Shown: positions 33,101-44,168 of the stretch, in pieces
How positions within the stretch are numbered: the first letter of the stretch is position 1
Layout: each line of letters starts with the position of its first letter
Source: Craspedostauros australis
Taxonomy: Eukaryota; Bacillariophyta; Bacillariophyceae; Mastogloiales; Achnanthaceae
Direction of reading: 5' to 3'
DNA: 64,000 bases
Assembly: GCA_026770025.1 (NCBI GenBank)
Contig: JAMXDE010000018.1
Span: 930,001 to 994,000 of the forward strand
Made by a program: the position numbers and the translations under genes
Notes under the pieces: model-generated
What the model saw: only the letters and a program-made list of their open reading frames with translations
What the model was told of the DNA's origin: nothing
Databases searched by the model: none

Positions 33101-35034
33101 AAAACTCTGGAGTATCCGTTGACCAGTTCCACATTTACGAAGGACGCCACGGAGAGAATCATGAGGCCGGTGCTCCAGGCAGCGTTGCCAGCGGCTGGAG
33201 TCCAACGCAATATGTCGCGAAGGATAGTGTTTGGCCCCCTCGAGCGTTTTGGATTGGGAGTGCAACACCTCTACTACGTGCAGGTGGCGAAGCACCTCGA
33301 AATGCTCGCCAGGCACTGGGGGCAGCACACCCTCACTGGAAAGCTCATGAGGACCTCACTGGAGATCATGACATTGCAGGTAGGGGTGCCAGAGGTATTC
33401 CAACAGGACCCAGCGCAGTGGGAGCATCTAGCAACAGATTCGTGGATAAAGGCGGTATGGCAAGAAGCAGCAAGGGTGGGAAAAACAGTGCAGTGGGAGC
33501 AAAGGATACTGCATGCCCCTCGCGAACATGACGCGCCAATCATGGAGCGCGTCAGAGCCCTCAAGCTCGGCAAGAAAGTCGAGCTCGTCATCAACCTGTG
33601 CCGCATCAAAAAGCGAATCTTCTGGATGTCGGATATCACGACGGTGGACGGAGAGCATCTCCACCCGGCCGCGGGGAGTCCGGAACCCATCCCGCTCAGA
33701 GAATCCCGAATGGCGTGGCCACCGATAGGTTCCGTGAGTCTGGCCAACTGGAGGCAGCGGGGTCAGGTCGTTCGAAGGCTGTTTCAGGTCTCCAGGACAA
33801 GAGTCGCCAGACTGGCCCATCCGTTGGGCAAGTGGAGGCAATATTCGTCGCAGGTGCCAGCGGTTTTGTGGGATCCAGGAGGTGATCGTCTCACTATGCG
33901 TGAGCAACCCAGGTCGTGCTTCCGGCGAATTCCACGGCGACGACGCGCCAAGCTCTACGAGCCATCCGATGGAACAGTGGGAACGGCAACGCACATTGTA
34001 GACGGATATATGGAAGGAGATCGGATTGTGGTTGCGGGAACTGGTGAAGGCTTGCAGGAGACGCATACCGACGAGGTGACAATGGACCAACTGCTGAAAG
34101 AAATGCCAAGGTCGACAAAATGGTCAATACAACGCTACGAAAAGACAGGTGACTGGGAAACGGTAGCGGAGTCCATACGGAAGGGTTCAGCGGTAGCCTG
34201 CAGTGACGGCTCAGTGGCGGAAGGGAAAGGTGCGTCTGGGGCGATCATTCTGGCAGAGCATGAAGGCTGCGGAGCACAACTGCTTGTCCTCAATCTGGCG
34301 CCAGCGACAAACGAAGTCATGCAGTCGCAGCGGGCAGAACTGGCTGGAATATACGGCGTGCTGGTAATGCTCAGTGCCATATGCACGGCACACGGGGTCG
34401 TCGACGGTGCAGTTGTTCTTGGATGTGACAACCTGGGGGCTCTCAAAGCCCTGGATCACGAGTGGGCACTGTCCCCCACGTCCACAGATGCCGACTTGCA
34501 GAGGGCGGTCCGGACGTTGAGCATCACGATACCCATCAAAATCCATGGACGTCATGTGAAAGGACATCAAGACGACAAAGCAGGATGGAGCACCCTAGAC
34601 CGGTGGGCGAGAATGAACGTGGTGGCAGACAAGTTGGCCCGAATAGCGCGAGAGTCGATCCCAATGAGTGAGATCCACGGTGGGCACATACACGGGGAGC
34701 AAGTTTCCTTCGTCTCGCTTGGCAAAGTCACCAGGGTAACGTACTCGGCGGTGTCGCGAGGTCCAATATGCGATGGCATGGTTCACGTCCTCGAGAGGAG
34801 AGGAGTGGTACGGCAGCTGGAACAGGTTGAGTGGGAGGTTATCGGCCGGTCCTTGCGAGAGCTGGATCAGATCAAGCGGCTTCTTACGGTCAAGCTTGTC
34901 ACCGGCGAAGCGCCCATGGGCAAACGCATGAAGCAGTGGGGGTTGCGGAAGTCAGACCTGTGTCCTAGCTGTGGCAAACAGGAAGACGCGACCCACTTCT
35001 GGCATTGCCTCGGAGTAGATCGGCTTGGGGTTTC
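30164..35034 (+). CDS. LINE ORF2: endonuclease, reverse transcriptase, RNase H (5' 1623 codons)
   Basis: The N-terminus is an APE-type endonuclease (about residues 1-270), beginning RIVALNVGCL, with SEIGVNW, GGDINML, a DRVIDGIW block and a final WDHRTAW. The reverse transcriptase core spans roughly 620-900, with SNDAKSCYDRM and the catalytic FVDDTD near 835. An RNase H domain follows (Asp in ACSDGSV near 1346, Glu in QRAELAG near 1389, Asp in GCDNLGA near 1420, Asp in ADKLAR near 1489). Near 1600-1616 is a CPSCGK...HFWHC zinc finger. The C-terminus continues at 51579 beyond the copia pair. There is no ATG before the endonuclease: the first codon given is TTG, and the open frame extends upstream past the ORF1 stop. 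Expression may need recoding. I cannot assign the clade. Confidence 0.88.
35030..35034. repeat. GTTTC target copy 1 of 3
   Basis: Left target duplication of element B, within LINE ORF2. The same five bases recur at 44164-44168 and 51574-51578. Confidence 0.85.
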
Positions 35035-35720
35035 AGTTAGGATTCGAGCGTAGGCGTCGCGAATCGGTGGAGAATGCCTCGTGAATCTGCCGGCTTCGGG
35101 ATAGCCGTGTGATGCAGTTCAAGAGAGGTGTGCTGTTTGAAGAGTTATAACTTGTAACGATGAGAAGTAGAGTGCTTTGTAGCTAATCCTTGTCTGTTAT
35201 TATGAGTAAGCTTATTGGTGTTAGTAGGGTGAAGAAACGATGCCACACAACTAGGCGAGACCCTGCACTGATGCACTTGATTCAGTGCAACAGAGTAGAC
35301 AGTCAATACAGTGCCTTGCTCTCCGCACATGTAGTTACACTGCAGTGTAGGTCATGACAATCAGTGATGACGGTCATGAAGCAGTGGCTGTGGCTGAAGC
35401 TGACACTCGGATTCCATTGCTTGAGTTGAAGCAAGTTGGATACGCATGCTGAGACCACGGTGGTAGTGTGATGGTCATCAGCAATGAAGGAATCGAGGTA
35501 TGTTTTAGTAAGGAGGATCTGAAGAGCATATAGTTCCCAGGTGGGGTGTGAGTCAGGTCGGTCGGGTTTGAGTCATGACGGATTCGTGAATGGAGGAGAG
35601 AAAGGAGGAGAAAAGATTTGGTGGTCAATCAAGTCGGAAGATTTCGCGCCAAAACAGGAATTTCTCCCATTGGGTTGATACCGTGTTCGGTAGTAGTCTG
35701 TCCCTCATTGAATCTCAACT
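35035..35720 (-). repeat. 3' LTR of element B (686 bp)
   Basis: Ends AGTT...AACT. It differs from the other LTR at one position in about the middle of the first third. Confidence 0.95.
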
Positions 35721-35803
35721 CTCCCTCTCAGTGTTGGGTCGTGATTGGAGTTGTGGTATCGATGAAAACTTCATCCTTCGTTGTTGTTTGTTGTTGTTGG
35801 TTG

Positions 35804-38800
35804 TTACCAACCCATGATTTTGAACCGTAAGTACTCGAAGACCACGATGGATAATCCCTTTGTAAAGATGTCGGCGAGTTGCTCCGGCGTGGAGATGTGT
35901 TGGATGCAAATGAAGCCTGCCTTGACCCAGTACCAAAAGAAGTGCCACTTGGTCAAGAAGTGTTTGGTGCGTGCTGTTGGCTGATGATTGGTGGCAAGGG
36001 AAATGCAGGCTTGGTTGTCCTCGAAGACAGTGCACTGGAGGTTGGTGTGCAGCGGCATGTTGGTGCCTGCGTTGTCAATCACTTGTCGGATGAGCTGCTG
36101 AATTGGGATCAATGTGCGCATTGCCAGAGAAAGAGCGGCGTACTCTGACTCCATCGTAGACAGTGCGATCTCAGTTTGAAGCTTTGATTTCCAAATGAGA
36201 GGACATCCACCAAGTGTGATAAGGTACCCTGTGCGTGACTTGACCGATACAGGGTCTTTGCTGTCTTCTCGTTGGTAGAGGCCTGCGAAGTCAGCATCCA
36301 CGTAGCACTTGAGATCGAGTTGCCCAGTGGGGCGGACGATGGTGCCCATGGTCTCCGTGTGTTTGAGATATCGCATGATGCGCTTGACGGCCTTGGCGTG
36401 TGAGCGGCGAGGGTCCTGTCCAAAGCGTGCGACCTGAGAGACTGCGAAGGCGAGGTCTGGACGAGTATTCGTTGTGAGGTACAACAGCATACCAACTACG
36501 GAGCGGTAGTTCCATTTCTCGTTCATGGCTGGTTCATCTTTGCACTGTCCGAGTGCGAGCTGGGTTGTTGGAACCGGGCATGGATTGCAGTTGGTCATTT
36601 TCGTCGTCTCTAGGATCTTTTTGATCAATCCCGATTGTCGAAGGTGAACCGTGTCCGCCTTTGGATTGCGGCAAAGCTCAATTCCCAGAAACTCAGTGAA
36701 GCTGCCTTCCTGAGTTAGCTCGAACCCCAGTTCACGCATTGATGCGATGAATTCATCGGCATCCTGCTTGGTCTTCGAGGCGATTCCTGCATCGTCAACG
36801 TAGAGAACGATCATGATGTTGTGCTTGATGAACAGGCATTGCTCTTGATCACAGGCTTTGAAGCCGACTGTGATCAGGGCCCGGATGAGGTGCTCATACC
36901 ACAGGCGCGGAGCGATCGTTAATCCGTAGAGGCTCTTGCGAAGTCTGAGACAGGTGTTGGGTCCTTTGCTTGATTTGAAGCCGCGAGGGAGGTGGAGATG
37001 TACGGGCTTGTGGATTGAAGCCTGTACGAATGCGTTGGTGAAGTCGATCGATGTAGTTGTCCAACCCATCACGATGGATGTGCTCAGGAAGATGCGAACG
37101 GATGACCAGGCCACGACTGGCGCGTATGTGGATGCATCCTCATTCATGAGGTCTCCGCGGCAACACCAGCGACCCTTGTATTTCTTGATTGTGCCGTCTG
37201 GCAAGCGCTTGCGGCGGAAGACCCAGGTCCCCGGGAAGATTCGGTCGTTAATGACGTCGGCCTTTTGGATCTCTTCCCACGTTCCCTTTTCCGTGAGAGC
37301 CTTGATTTCCTTTTCGGCTGCTTGCATCCACTCGTCCTTGTTGTCGTCGCGGATTGCTTCGTCGAAGGAGAGGGTATCAGGATCACGGTTGGAAGCCTTG
37401 TACACGGATGAACGCTCAGCGATGTTTAGGTCGCCTCCTGTTGCAAAGTAGCTCATCATGTGTCCATCGACGTATGTTGGGAAGTTCGTTGAGTCTCGCT
37501 GCGGCTCGATGATGGAGACAGCGTAAGCGTGTTGTTCGATGTTTGCCCATGCGTGTTCTGGAATACATGTCGCTGTGTCGAGGATGGATGATGGGTCGAC
37601 TTCAAGTGTTGATCCGTTTTGATCAGAGGCTCGCGTTGCTGGAGCCTCCTTCAGAGGTGCCGTGTTGGTTTCGATCATTCCTTGGATGAATTTCTCAACT
37701 TCGAATTCGCTGGGCTGTGGCCATGGTCCTGGGCGGATAGTCGTGACTTGGCGACGGAGCAGCTCAAATGCGAGACGATAGCGGTGATTCTCAGTGATGG
37801 CGTTCCACACGGAGCGTGTCCTTTTAAAGAAGGTGTTTCCGCTGATTTTGCTTTCAGGAGGGAGAAAACCTTTCATCATTAGGTACTCCGGATCCTGGTA
37901 CGACCATGCCTCAGGTGTGGCCGACGACATGTAATCGAAGGCGTCGAAGCTGGGGTCCATGGTGCCAGTTCGGATGAAGGTGCTGAGTTTTCCCACGAAT
38001 TTACCAATAGCGTAGTCCGTTGCTTGTCTCCTGAGGTCGTCGCAGCGAATCTCACAGTGGAGGTCGACTTCGAAATGCCTCTCCATGTCTGAGTAGAGAT
38101 CCTCGTAAACGTCTTGGAATGGAGTTGGTCCCTCCTCGGTCATGTCATCAGGGTCTGGTTGCCACCAGTCGGCCATGTTGACGCTGGCTTCTTCTGTTTC
38201 AATCGGTCTTGGCGCGAATGTTGGAAGAACGACGTTGGTTGGTTGTGGATTCAAAGTGTTGAATCGCATTCGAAGTCTGCGCAACAAATAGTGAGCGTCC
38301 ACCTTGAATTGGTGTAGATCGATGGAAAGAGAGTCGCTGCCTTCGCGTTGGAGAGGTTCAATTGTGTGTAAGCAATCGACGACAGCTTGTGAGAATGTGA
38401 TGATCGATGAAGAGTCGGGGTGCAACTCCCTGGGTATTGCGGCCTGTTCAATTTCTTCCAAGGTAGCTACTGCGGGGCAGAAGTAGAAATCATCGGTGTC
38501 TTCGTCGTCCAGCCAGGCTGCTTTGCCTCCCATACGTGCGTACGTGAATCGCTTTGGTTGTTTGCGAATTCTCGTGCTTCGAGGTCTTTCTGGCGTTGGC
38601 TCAGACTTAGGTGTCGTGGGTGGCGTGGAGCTCGTTTGAATTGGCGATGGAGCTGGAGGTGGTAATGGAGTTGCTGGTTCTAATGTTGGTGATTCTCGGA
38701 GAGGTGAACTCAATTGCGGTTGAAGTGTTCGCTGATCCGGTGACTCTATAGTAGAGTCAGGTACCGGGGACTCATCGGGAGCTCCCTCTGTCGAAGACAT

Positions 38801-41800
38801 TTGCCTGTTGGCTCCCTCTGAAGCTGGCATCGGAGGGGCGAGAGCTTCACTCATGAGATCGGGGATCTGTTGTGTCATTGGTTGCGACTCTTTTGCCAAT
38901 ACCTGTGGCGTTCTTTCACGGATGGTTTGTTGGTTTCGCGTATCAAAACTCGGTGGTGGAGTGTTATCGTCGTTGCGTTGTAACCGGTTGTGGTCTCGCG
39001 TGTCTGATGCGAAGATGTCGTCCTGCTCCATTGATTCCACATCGTCGTCATCGAATGGATATTGGAAAGTGGTGTCACCAAACATGCGAGTCCATTCTTC
39101 CGATTGATAGCTTGGAAGTTGCTTCAAGTCGGTAGCAATCGTTGCGAACCAGTCATCGAACACGACGTGGAACTGAGGGGTGATTGAACCTGTCCGCGGT
39201 GATAGGACTAGAGGTACGGTTGAAGCATGCTTCGTAGAGAGACCCATGTTCACGTATCTCTCTCCTCTTGGTTCCCATCGGGGTATCTTGCGTCCATCGG
39301 CCAGCGCTTTGTTAAGAACATAGACTGGACTGCCCCATACGTGCAGGTTATGGAGTTGCTTGAGGGGAAGACGGATGCGCGATAGAACATCGTAAGGTGT
39401 GAGGCCGGTGGCGGGATTAGGCACGCGATTATAGATGTACGCAGCGTGTACGACGGCCATTGGCCATAGTTGAGCATCAAACATCGTTGGCCAGTGGATG
39501 CTTTGATGCATCATCATGGTTCGGGCCATTGAGACAATTGTTCGAATGCTTCGCTCGGCGATTCCATTGTGGTGATGTGCGCCGACACCTGCGAATCGAT
39601 GGACTTGATGGAAGATTTCAAGGTGTTTGGAGTATTCGGGTGAGGTGAAGGTGGTGGCGTTGTCTGATAGATACGATCGTACGGGGACTCCAACATCACG
39701 ACACATCAGTTCGAACCGTTCCTTGGCTTCGAGGGTGGCGTGCGTGGTTAGCGCTGCCACAGGTTCCACGTGAATGTATCCTGATGCGTGATCGACAAAA
39801 ATGGCTCCGCCTTTGTACATTTCGTTTGGATCGCCTTTGCCTCGTCCTGAGAAGAGGCGTCCTGGCGTTCGACCGACGAAGTGGTCCACTGATACTTGTT
39901 GTCCAGGGAACAAGTGATCGGTGCGCAAAACTCCTTGTTTGTCACGGACGACATGTTGAGTTATTCCTGGGGAAGGGCGACGGTGCAGCTTTCCGAATTG
40001 GCATGCGGCGCACAGCGGAAGGCTTGTGACCCTTGCCGCAGCTGTGTGCATCTTTCTAGACGATTCTGACCCGGTGAGTGTACCCGAACGCAGCAGGAAC
40101 TTCACTCGACTGAAGGATAAATGTCCGAGACGATAGTGCCACCGAAGAAGTTCCTTTTGCGGTTGGGTGAGGTTCACGTTGTGGTCCGACACGGTAGAGA
40201 CGATGGACGTTAGTGCAGCTGGTACGTCATGGATGTTGTCGGCACTGTAGCCAACTGATGTTGGCAGCCTTGTGGACTTCTTGTAATTCGCTACGATTGC
40301 ATTGCGATCGTCGTTTCCCAGGATTCCGCTGAGTTTGCAGGAGGACTTGTCGAAAACGATAGTTTCGCCCTGATACTCTTCAAGGAGACTGGAAGTGCTG
40401 ATTAGCTTGACCTTTGATTCGGGAACATGGAAAGCAGGCAGTCGCAATTTGCGAGGGCTTCCAGTTACATCAAGGACATGCCATTCGACGGTTCCCAACG
40501 CATTCACTTGGATTTTCTTGAGGAATCCGTTGAGAAAGGTCGGTCTTGGTGGAGGACTTGGAGTAGAACAGAAATCGTTGAGGTCATTTGTCACAGAAAT
40601 TGATGCTCCGCTGTCCCAAACGAGTTCGAATGGAGCATTGGGTGAGAGATAACTCTCAGCTTTAGCTGGAGATGCGAAAGCATTGCGATTGGAGAAGAAG
40701 GAGGCTAGACCTTGCAGAGTGAGTAGTGCGGGCATGTCATTGTCACATTGTTGCTTTTGACTTCGATCATACATCAAGTCAATTCCGCGAGTTGGGTACA
40801 GGCTCCAGAGATTTCGTGAGATGGATGAGGTGCGACCTTCTTGGCGGGGCAATTTTGCTGTCGTGGGTGTTTGGTTTTTACCATAAGTGGAATTTTTCGA
40901 TTGATTCCAGTGACGACGTTTTGATCTGTGATTACGGGATTTGGTCCGAGCCTGGGGACGCCACACACGTTTTGTTCGTGGGGAGTTTCCTTTCGACACG
41001 TTCACGGGTTTGGGTCCATCTGGGTCGAGACTTTCCATTACGAGATCGTAGAGACTGCGTTTCACGGCTCCATTGAAGTGTGTTGGACGTTTGTGCACTT
41101 GCTTGTACCGTTCTTTGACTCGTGCCTTGTTGTAGACTAGATCAGCAGAGTTGATTGAGTCGGGTCTTCGTGGTACGTTCGTGTGGAGGAGTAGTAGAGT
41201 TACGGCAATTAGCATCCAGGCATTTGCTGCCGCGATGTACCACCCATACTCTACTCCAATAGTGATGACTTGGAGTGAGGCGAAGAGGAGAACCATTCCA
41301 ACGATGCTACCGAAGTAGTTGAAGGAGGTGAAGAGGTTCCAGACGAGAGACCACCAGGTGTCTTTGTCTTGACTGGAGGCGGCTGTGAAGCATGTCCACG
41401 CAGCCATGTCAATGGAGAGGTTGTCCTGTTTGGGAGCTTGCTTGCCCTTTGCCTTCGCCTTGAACTTGAAGTTGTCCTGATGACTCTCGGTGTTGTGCGA
41501 GAGACGCCAGCGGCGGCACTTGGCGCACCACATGAACGTCTTGTCGTTGACAAGTTTGCGCTGTGGTTCACCGGGCTTGGGAGCTTTGGACGACCAGCCC
41601 TGGCTGGCGTTGCGTTTGGCGTCGCGTTCCTTGGGCTTCTTGAAGTTGTTTCTCCTTCCGTCGTTCTTGGAGAAACCCTTGTGTTGCTCGAGAACGTTGG
41701 CGCTTGGATTCTGGACGGCGTTGTTGGCGTACGAGTACCTGGGCACGTTGCTGTCTCTGGTACGCCTGATGGCATGCCAGCGATTTCCACGCACCTCGTT

Positions 41801-43048
41801 TTCGTACGACGCCTCGGCCTTGTTACAGATTGCCATCCATGTGAGATCTTTTGCGGCAAGCTGGGGGCGAGCGTACTCGTACGTGAAGACGGGAAGACGC
41901 ATGAGGATTTCCTCAAGGTTATCCTTCATCACATAGAGAGGACGTCGGTACTGTTCACCAGACCGGATCTGTCCTCCAGCCTGCAGGAAGGCGTCGAGGA
42001 TCGTTCGGAGGAGACGAAGGTCGAAGCGACCGGCGTCGTCGAGGCGCTTGCAAAGAGCACGGAGGTGGACTGCCATGAGACCAACGTTCTCGTTTGGAAA
42101 ACGTCTGCAGTTGACTTCGCGGATCTTGGCTGCGAGGGCGTCTTGTTCATCCAAGGAGTTGGCCGAGTTGCTGTTCATGAACTCAACGAAGAGAGTGATG
42201 AAGTTATCGTGGAACTTCGGCTCGATTCGGTTCATGAGTTGGTCTTCGAGGGCTGGATCAAGACTGTCACGGAAGAACGCTGAGGCTGTCTCGTTGTTCT
42301 GGACGTCGTAGTGATCCCACTTCAGATGGAACTCGTCGAAGTGCCTGGTGGCATCTTCAAGAGTGAAGGCGGCTGGTGAGTCCAAGACGCAAGTCATCCC
42401 TGACTCTGCGTTGGCGTCAGCGATGTACGCCATGGTGAGGAGTCCGGTTCTTGCCATGTGGTTTCGCACCAGGCGGATGAACTGCTGGATGTTCCCTCCT
42501 TTCTTGAACTTGTCGGTGAGTCCTTGTTCTCGCTTGGACTGGTTGGTGGAGTCAGCACCGTTATGGAGGATTCTCTGTTGTTGAGAGTTGGTCCACCTGG
42601 TGTGTGACTCGTCTTGGAGGCCCGTCCAATGCCCGTTCGGCGCGCCTGCGGTCCAGGGCACCCAGTTGCGTCCTTGCTTGAGGATACCTCCCATGATGGG
42701 AACGGTTGGTTTCCCAGAGAGGTCGTGGTCGTCGTCTTCGCTGTCCTCTTCTGACTTTTTGCTCTTCTTGGGCATGGGTGTGCCCATGTCGAAGATGCTG
42801 TCGTTGAAGAAGGATTGGTCCGTCCGGGTTCTTGTGTCGCCAGCGGAACGGCTGCGCTCGAGCCCGGGACGGCTTGGGGTCGTGGTGGCTGTCGCCGCTG
42901 CTTGGGCAGTGGCTATAGCCGCGTTTGCTGCTTCTGCAGCGGCTTCGGCCGTCAACGTCGCCTGTGTGAGGCGGGCGTTCTCGACCATGATCGCTTCGAG
43001 CTGCGCTTGCAGCTCTTCCAGCGTGGCAGGGGTTGCCTCTTCCGCCAT
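35804..43048 (-). CDS. copia gag-pol polyprotein of element B (2414 aa)
   Basis: Same length and domain order as in element A: gag with a CxxC-type zinc patch near 505, paired hydrophobic segments at 563-620, protease DSGAS near 811, integrase at about 965-1160, a Pro/Ser-rich acidic linker, reverse transcriptase with YVDD near 2083, and RNase H near 2240-2320. I see one amino-acid difference from A, beside the hydrophobic pair (Asp-Glu-Asp in A, Asp-Lys-Asp in B). The start is the first ATG after a leader of about 430 bases. The protein copies element RNA in cytoplasmic particles and integrates the DNA, as known for the family. Confidence 0.95.
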   Translation of the reverse strand: MAEEATPATLEELQAQLEAIMVENARLTQATLTAEAAAEAANAAIATAQAAATATTTPSRPGLERSRSAGDTRTRTDQSFFNDSIFDMGTPMPKKSKKSEEDSEDDDHDLSGKPTVPIMGGILKQGRNWVPWTAGAPNGHWTGLQDESHTRWTNSQQQRILHNGADSTNQSKREQGLTDKFKKGGNIQQFIRLVRNHMARTGLLTMAYIADANAESGMTCVLDSPAAFTLEDATRHFDEFHLKWDHYDVQNNETASAFFRDSLDPALEDQLMNRIEPKFHDNFITLFVEFMNSNSANSLDEQDALAAKIREVNCRRFPNENVGLMAVHLRALCKRLDDAGRFDLRLLRTILDAFLQAGGQIRSGEQYRRPLYVMKDNLEEILMRLPVFTYEYARPQLAAKDLTWMAICNKAEASYENEVRGNRWHAIRRTRDSNVPRYSYANNAVQNPSANVLEQHKGFSKNDGRRNNFKKPKERDAKRNASQGWSSKAPKPGEPQRKLVNDKTFMWCAKCRRWRLSHNTESHQDNFKFKAKAKGKQAPKQDNLSIDMAAWTCFTAASSQDKDTWWSLVWNLFTSFNYFGSIVGMVLLFASLQVITIGVEYGWYIAAANAWMLIAVTLLLLHTNVPRRPDSINSADLVYNKARVKERYKQVHKRPTHFNGAVKRSLYDLVMESLDPDGPKPVNVSKGNSPRTKRVWRPQARTKSRNHRSKRRHWNQSKNSTYGKNQTPTTAKLPRQEGRTSSISRNLWSLYPTRGIDLMYDRSQKQQCDNDMPALLTLQGLASFFSNRNAFASPAKAESYLSPNAPFELVWDSGASISVTNDLNDFCSTPSPPPRPTFLNGFLKKIQVNALGTVEWHVLDVTGSPRKLRLPAFHVPESKVKLISTSSLLEEYQGETIVFDKSSCKLSGILGNDDRNAIVANYKKSTRLPTSVGYSADNIHDVPAALTSIVSTVSDHNVNLTQPQKELLRWHYRLGHLSFSRVKFLLRSGTLTGSESSRKMHTAAARVTSLPLCAACQFGKLHRRPSPGITQHVVRDKQGVLRTDHLFPGQQVSVDHFVGRTPGRLFSGRGKGDPNEMYKGGAIFVDHASGYIHVEPVAALTTHATLEAKERFELMCRDVGVPVRSYLSDNATTFTSPEYSKHLEIFHQVHRFAGVGAHHHNGIAERSIRTIVSMARTMMMHQSIHWPTMFDAQLWPMAVVHAAYIYNRVPNPATGLTPYDVLSRIRLPLKQLHNLHVWGSPVYVLNKALADGRKIPRWEPRGERYVNMGLSTKHASTVPLVLSPRTGSITPQFHVVFDDWFATIATDLKQLPSYQSEEWTRMFGDTTFQYPFDDDDVESMEQDDIFASDTRDHNRLQRNDDNTPPPSFDTRNQQTIRERTPQVLAKESQPMTQQIPDLMSEALAPPMPASEGANRQMSSTEGAPDESPVPDSTIESPDQRTLQPQLSSPLRESPTLEPATPLPPPAPSPIQTSSTPPTTPKSEPTPERPRSTRIRKQPKRFTYARMGGKAAWLDDEDTDDFYFCPAVATLEEIEQAAIPRELHPDSSSIITFSQAVVDCLHTIEPLQREGSDSLSIDLHQFKVDAHYLLRRLRMRFNTLNPQPTNVVLPTFAPRPIETEEASVNMADWWQPDPDDMTEEGPTPFQDVYEDLYSDMERHFEVDLHCEIRCDDLRRQATDYAIGKFVGKLSTFIRTGTMDPSFDAFDYMSSATPEAWSYQDPEYLMMKGFLPPESKISGNTFFKRTRSVWNAITENHRYRLAFELLRRQVTTIRPGPWPQPSEFEVEKFIQGMIETNTAPLKEAPATRASDQNGSTLEVDPSSILDTATCIPEHAWANIEQHAYAVSIIEPQRDSTNFPTYVDGHMMSYFATGGDLNIAERSSVYKASNRDPDTLSFDEAIRDDNKDEWMQAAEKEIKALTEKGTWEEIQKADVINDRIFPGTWVFRRKRLPDGTIKKYKGRWCCRGDLMNEDASTYAPVVAWSSVRIFLSTSIVMGWTTTSIDFTNAFVQASIHKPVHLHLPRGFKSSKGPNTCLRLRKSLYGLTIAPRLWYEHLIRALITVGFKACDQEQCLFIKHNIMIVLYVDDAGIASKTKQDADEFIASMRELGFELTQEGSFTEFLGIELCRNPKADTVHLRQSGLIKKILETTKMTNCNPCPVPTTQLALGQCKDEPAMNEKWNYRSVVGMLLYLTTNTRPDLAFAVSQVARFGQDPRRSHAKAVKRIMRYLKHTETMGTIVRPTGQLDLKCYVDADFAGLYQREDSKDPVSVKSRTGYLITLGGCPLIWKSKLQTEIALSTMESEYAALSLAMRTLIPIQQLIRQVIDNAGTNMPLHTNLQCTVFEDNQACISLATNHQPTARTKHFLTKWHFFWYWVKAGFICIQHISTPEQLADIFTKGLSIVVFEYLRFKIMGW

Positions 43049-43461
43049 GATGGATGACGGGGACTTCTCGAATGGTCTTCGGACTTCGAGGGGGATCGAT
43101 CTGTTTGCCTTCTCTTGCTCTTGCTCGGCTTCACTTCGTTGGGAAGGTGTGCACTGAAGTTCGATGCAGGCTTGGGGAGGCTCGCACTTGGTCGGCGAGT
43201 GCGGTTATTGCTTGCTTTGGCAGAGGCTACTGAAGTTCGACCTTGGGTCGCTTACCTTCAGCTTGGGACTTTTGTCCTCTTGCGTGGCTCGGTTTTCGAG
43301 CGGTGGGGATCTGATTTCAGATCAGATGCATTCGATGAGGACGTGGTCCTTGTTGGAAGCTCGGTCTGCGAGCTGTGCCTTTTGGCTTCGTCTCAGAGAG
43401 ACTCTTGCGATCGGTTGGCAGAGGAAGATGCTCGGTGGAGTTGATAAGAGAGTATTTGGCA

Positions 43462-43477
43462 ACCACTCGCAGCTACC
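43462..43477 (-). promoter_or_regulatory. primer binding site of element B (initiator tRNA-Met type)
   Basis: Same sequence as in element A: the plus strand reads CTCGCAGCTACC directly before the LTR, like the 3' end of initiator tRNA-Met. Confidence 0.65.
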
Positions 43478-44163
43478 AGTTAGGATTCGAGCGTAGGCGT
43501 CGCGAATCGGTGGAGAATGCCTCGTGAATCTGCCGGCTTCGGGATAGCCGTGTGATGCAGTTCAAGAGAGGTGTGCTGTTTGAAGAGTTATAACTTGTAA
43601 CGATGAGAAGTAGAGTGCTTTGTAGCTAATCCTTGTCTGTTATTATGAGTTAGCTTATTGGTGTTAGTAGGGTGAAGAAACGATGCCACACAACTAGGCG
43701 AGACCCTGCACTGATGCACTTGATTCAGTGCAACAGAGTAGACAGTCAATACAGTGCCTTGCTCTCCGCACATGTAGTTACACTGCAGTGTAGGTCATGA
43801 CAATCAGTGATGACGGTCATGAAGCAGTGGCTGTGGCTGAAGCTGACACTCGGATTCCATTGCTTGAGTTGAAGCAAGTTGGATACGCATGCTGAGACCA
43901 CGGTGGTAGTGTGATGGTCATCAGCAATGAAGGAATCGAGGTATGTTTTAGTAAGGAGGATCTGAAGAGCATATAGTTCCCAGGTGGGGTGTGAGTCAGG
44001 TCGGTCGGGTTTGAGTCATGACGGATTCGTGAATGGAGGAGAGAAAGGAGGAGAAAAGATTTGGTGGTCAATCAAGTCGGAAGATTTCGCGCCAAAACAG
44101 GAATTTCTCCCATTGGGTTGATACCGTGTTCGGTAGTAGTCTGTCCCTCATTGAATCTCAACT
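43478..44163 (-). repeat. 5' LTR of element B (686 bp)
   Basis: Direct repeat of 35035-35720. It is followed by the GTTTC target copy at 44164-44168 and then at once by the LTR of element E. Confidence 0.95.
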
Positions 44164-44168
44164 GTTTC
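44164..44168. repeat. GTTTC target copy 2 of 3
   Basis: Shared five bases between elements B and E, serving as the right target duplication of B and the left one of E. Confidence 0.85.

Larger units (their letters stand above)
35035..44163 (-). mobile_element. Ty1/copia LTR retrotransposon B, looks whole
   Basis: Both LTRs are 686 bp and differ at one base by eye, the coding frame is uninterrupted, and the target duplication GTTTC is intact. The element is therefore very young and a close sister of element A. It lies in LINE ORF2 next to element E. The 3' LTR is preceded by a purine-rich tract on the element strand (GAGAGGGAG, 35721-35730). Confidence 0.96.

Noticed and set aside
41369-42283. 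304-aa open frame on plus strand (and its twin at 5571-6485)
   Set aside because: It lies antisense to the copia gag of B and A, and its existence follows from codon bias of the gag frame. It has no domain of its own.
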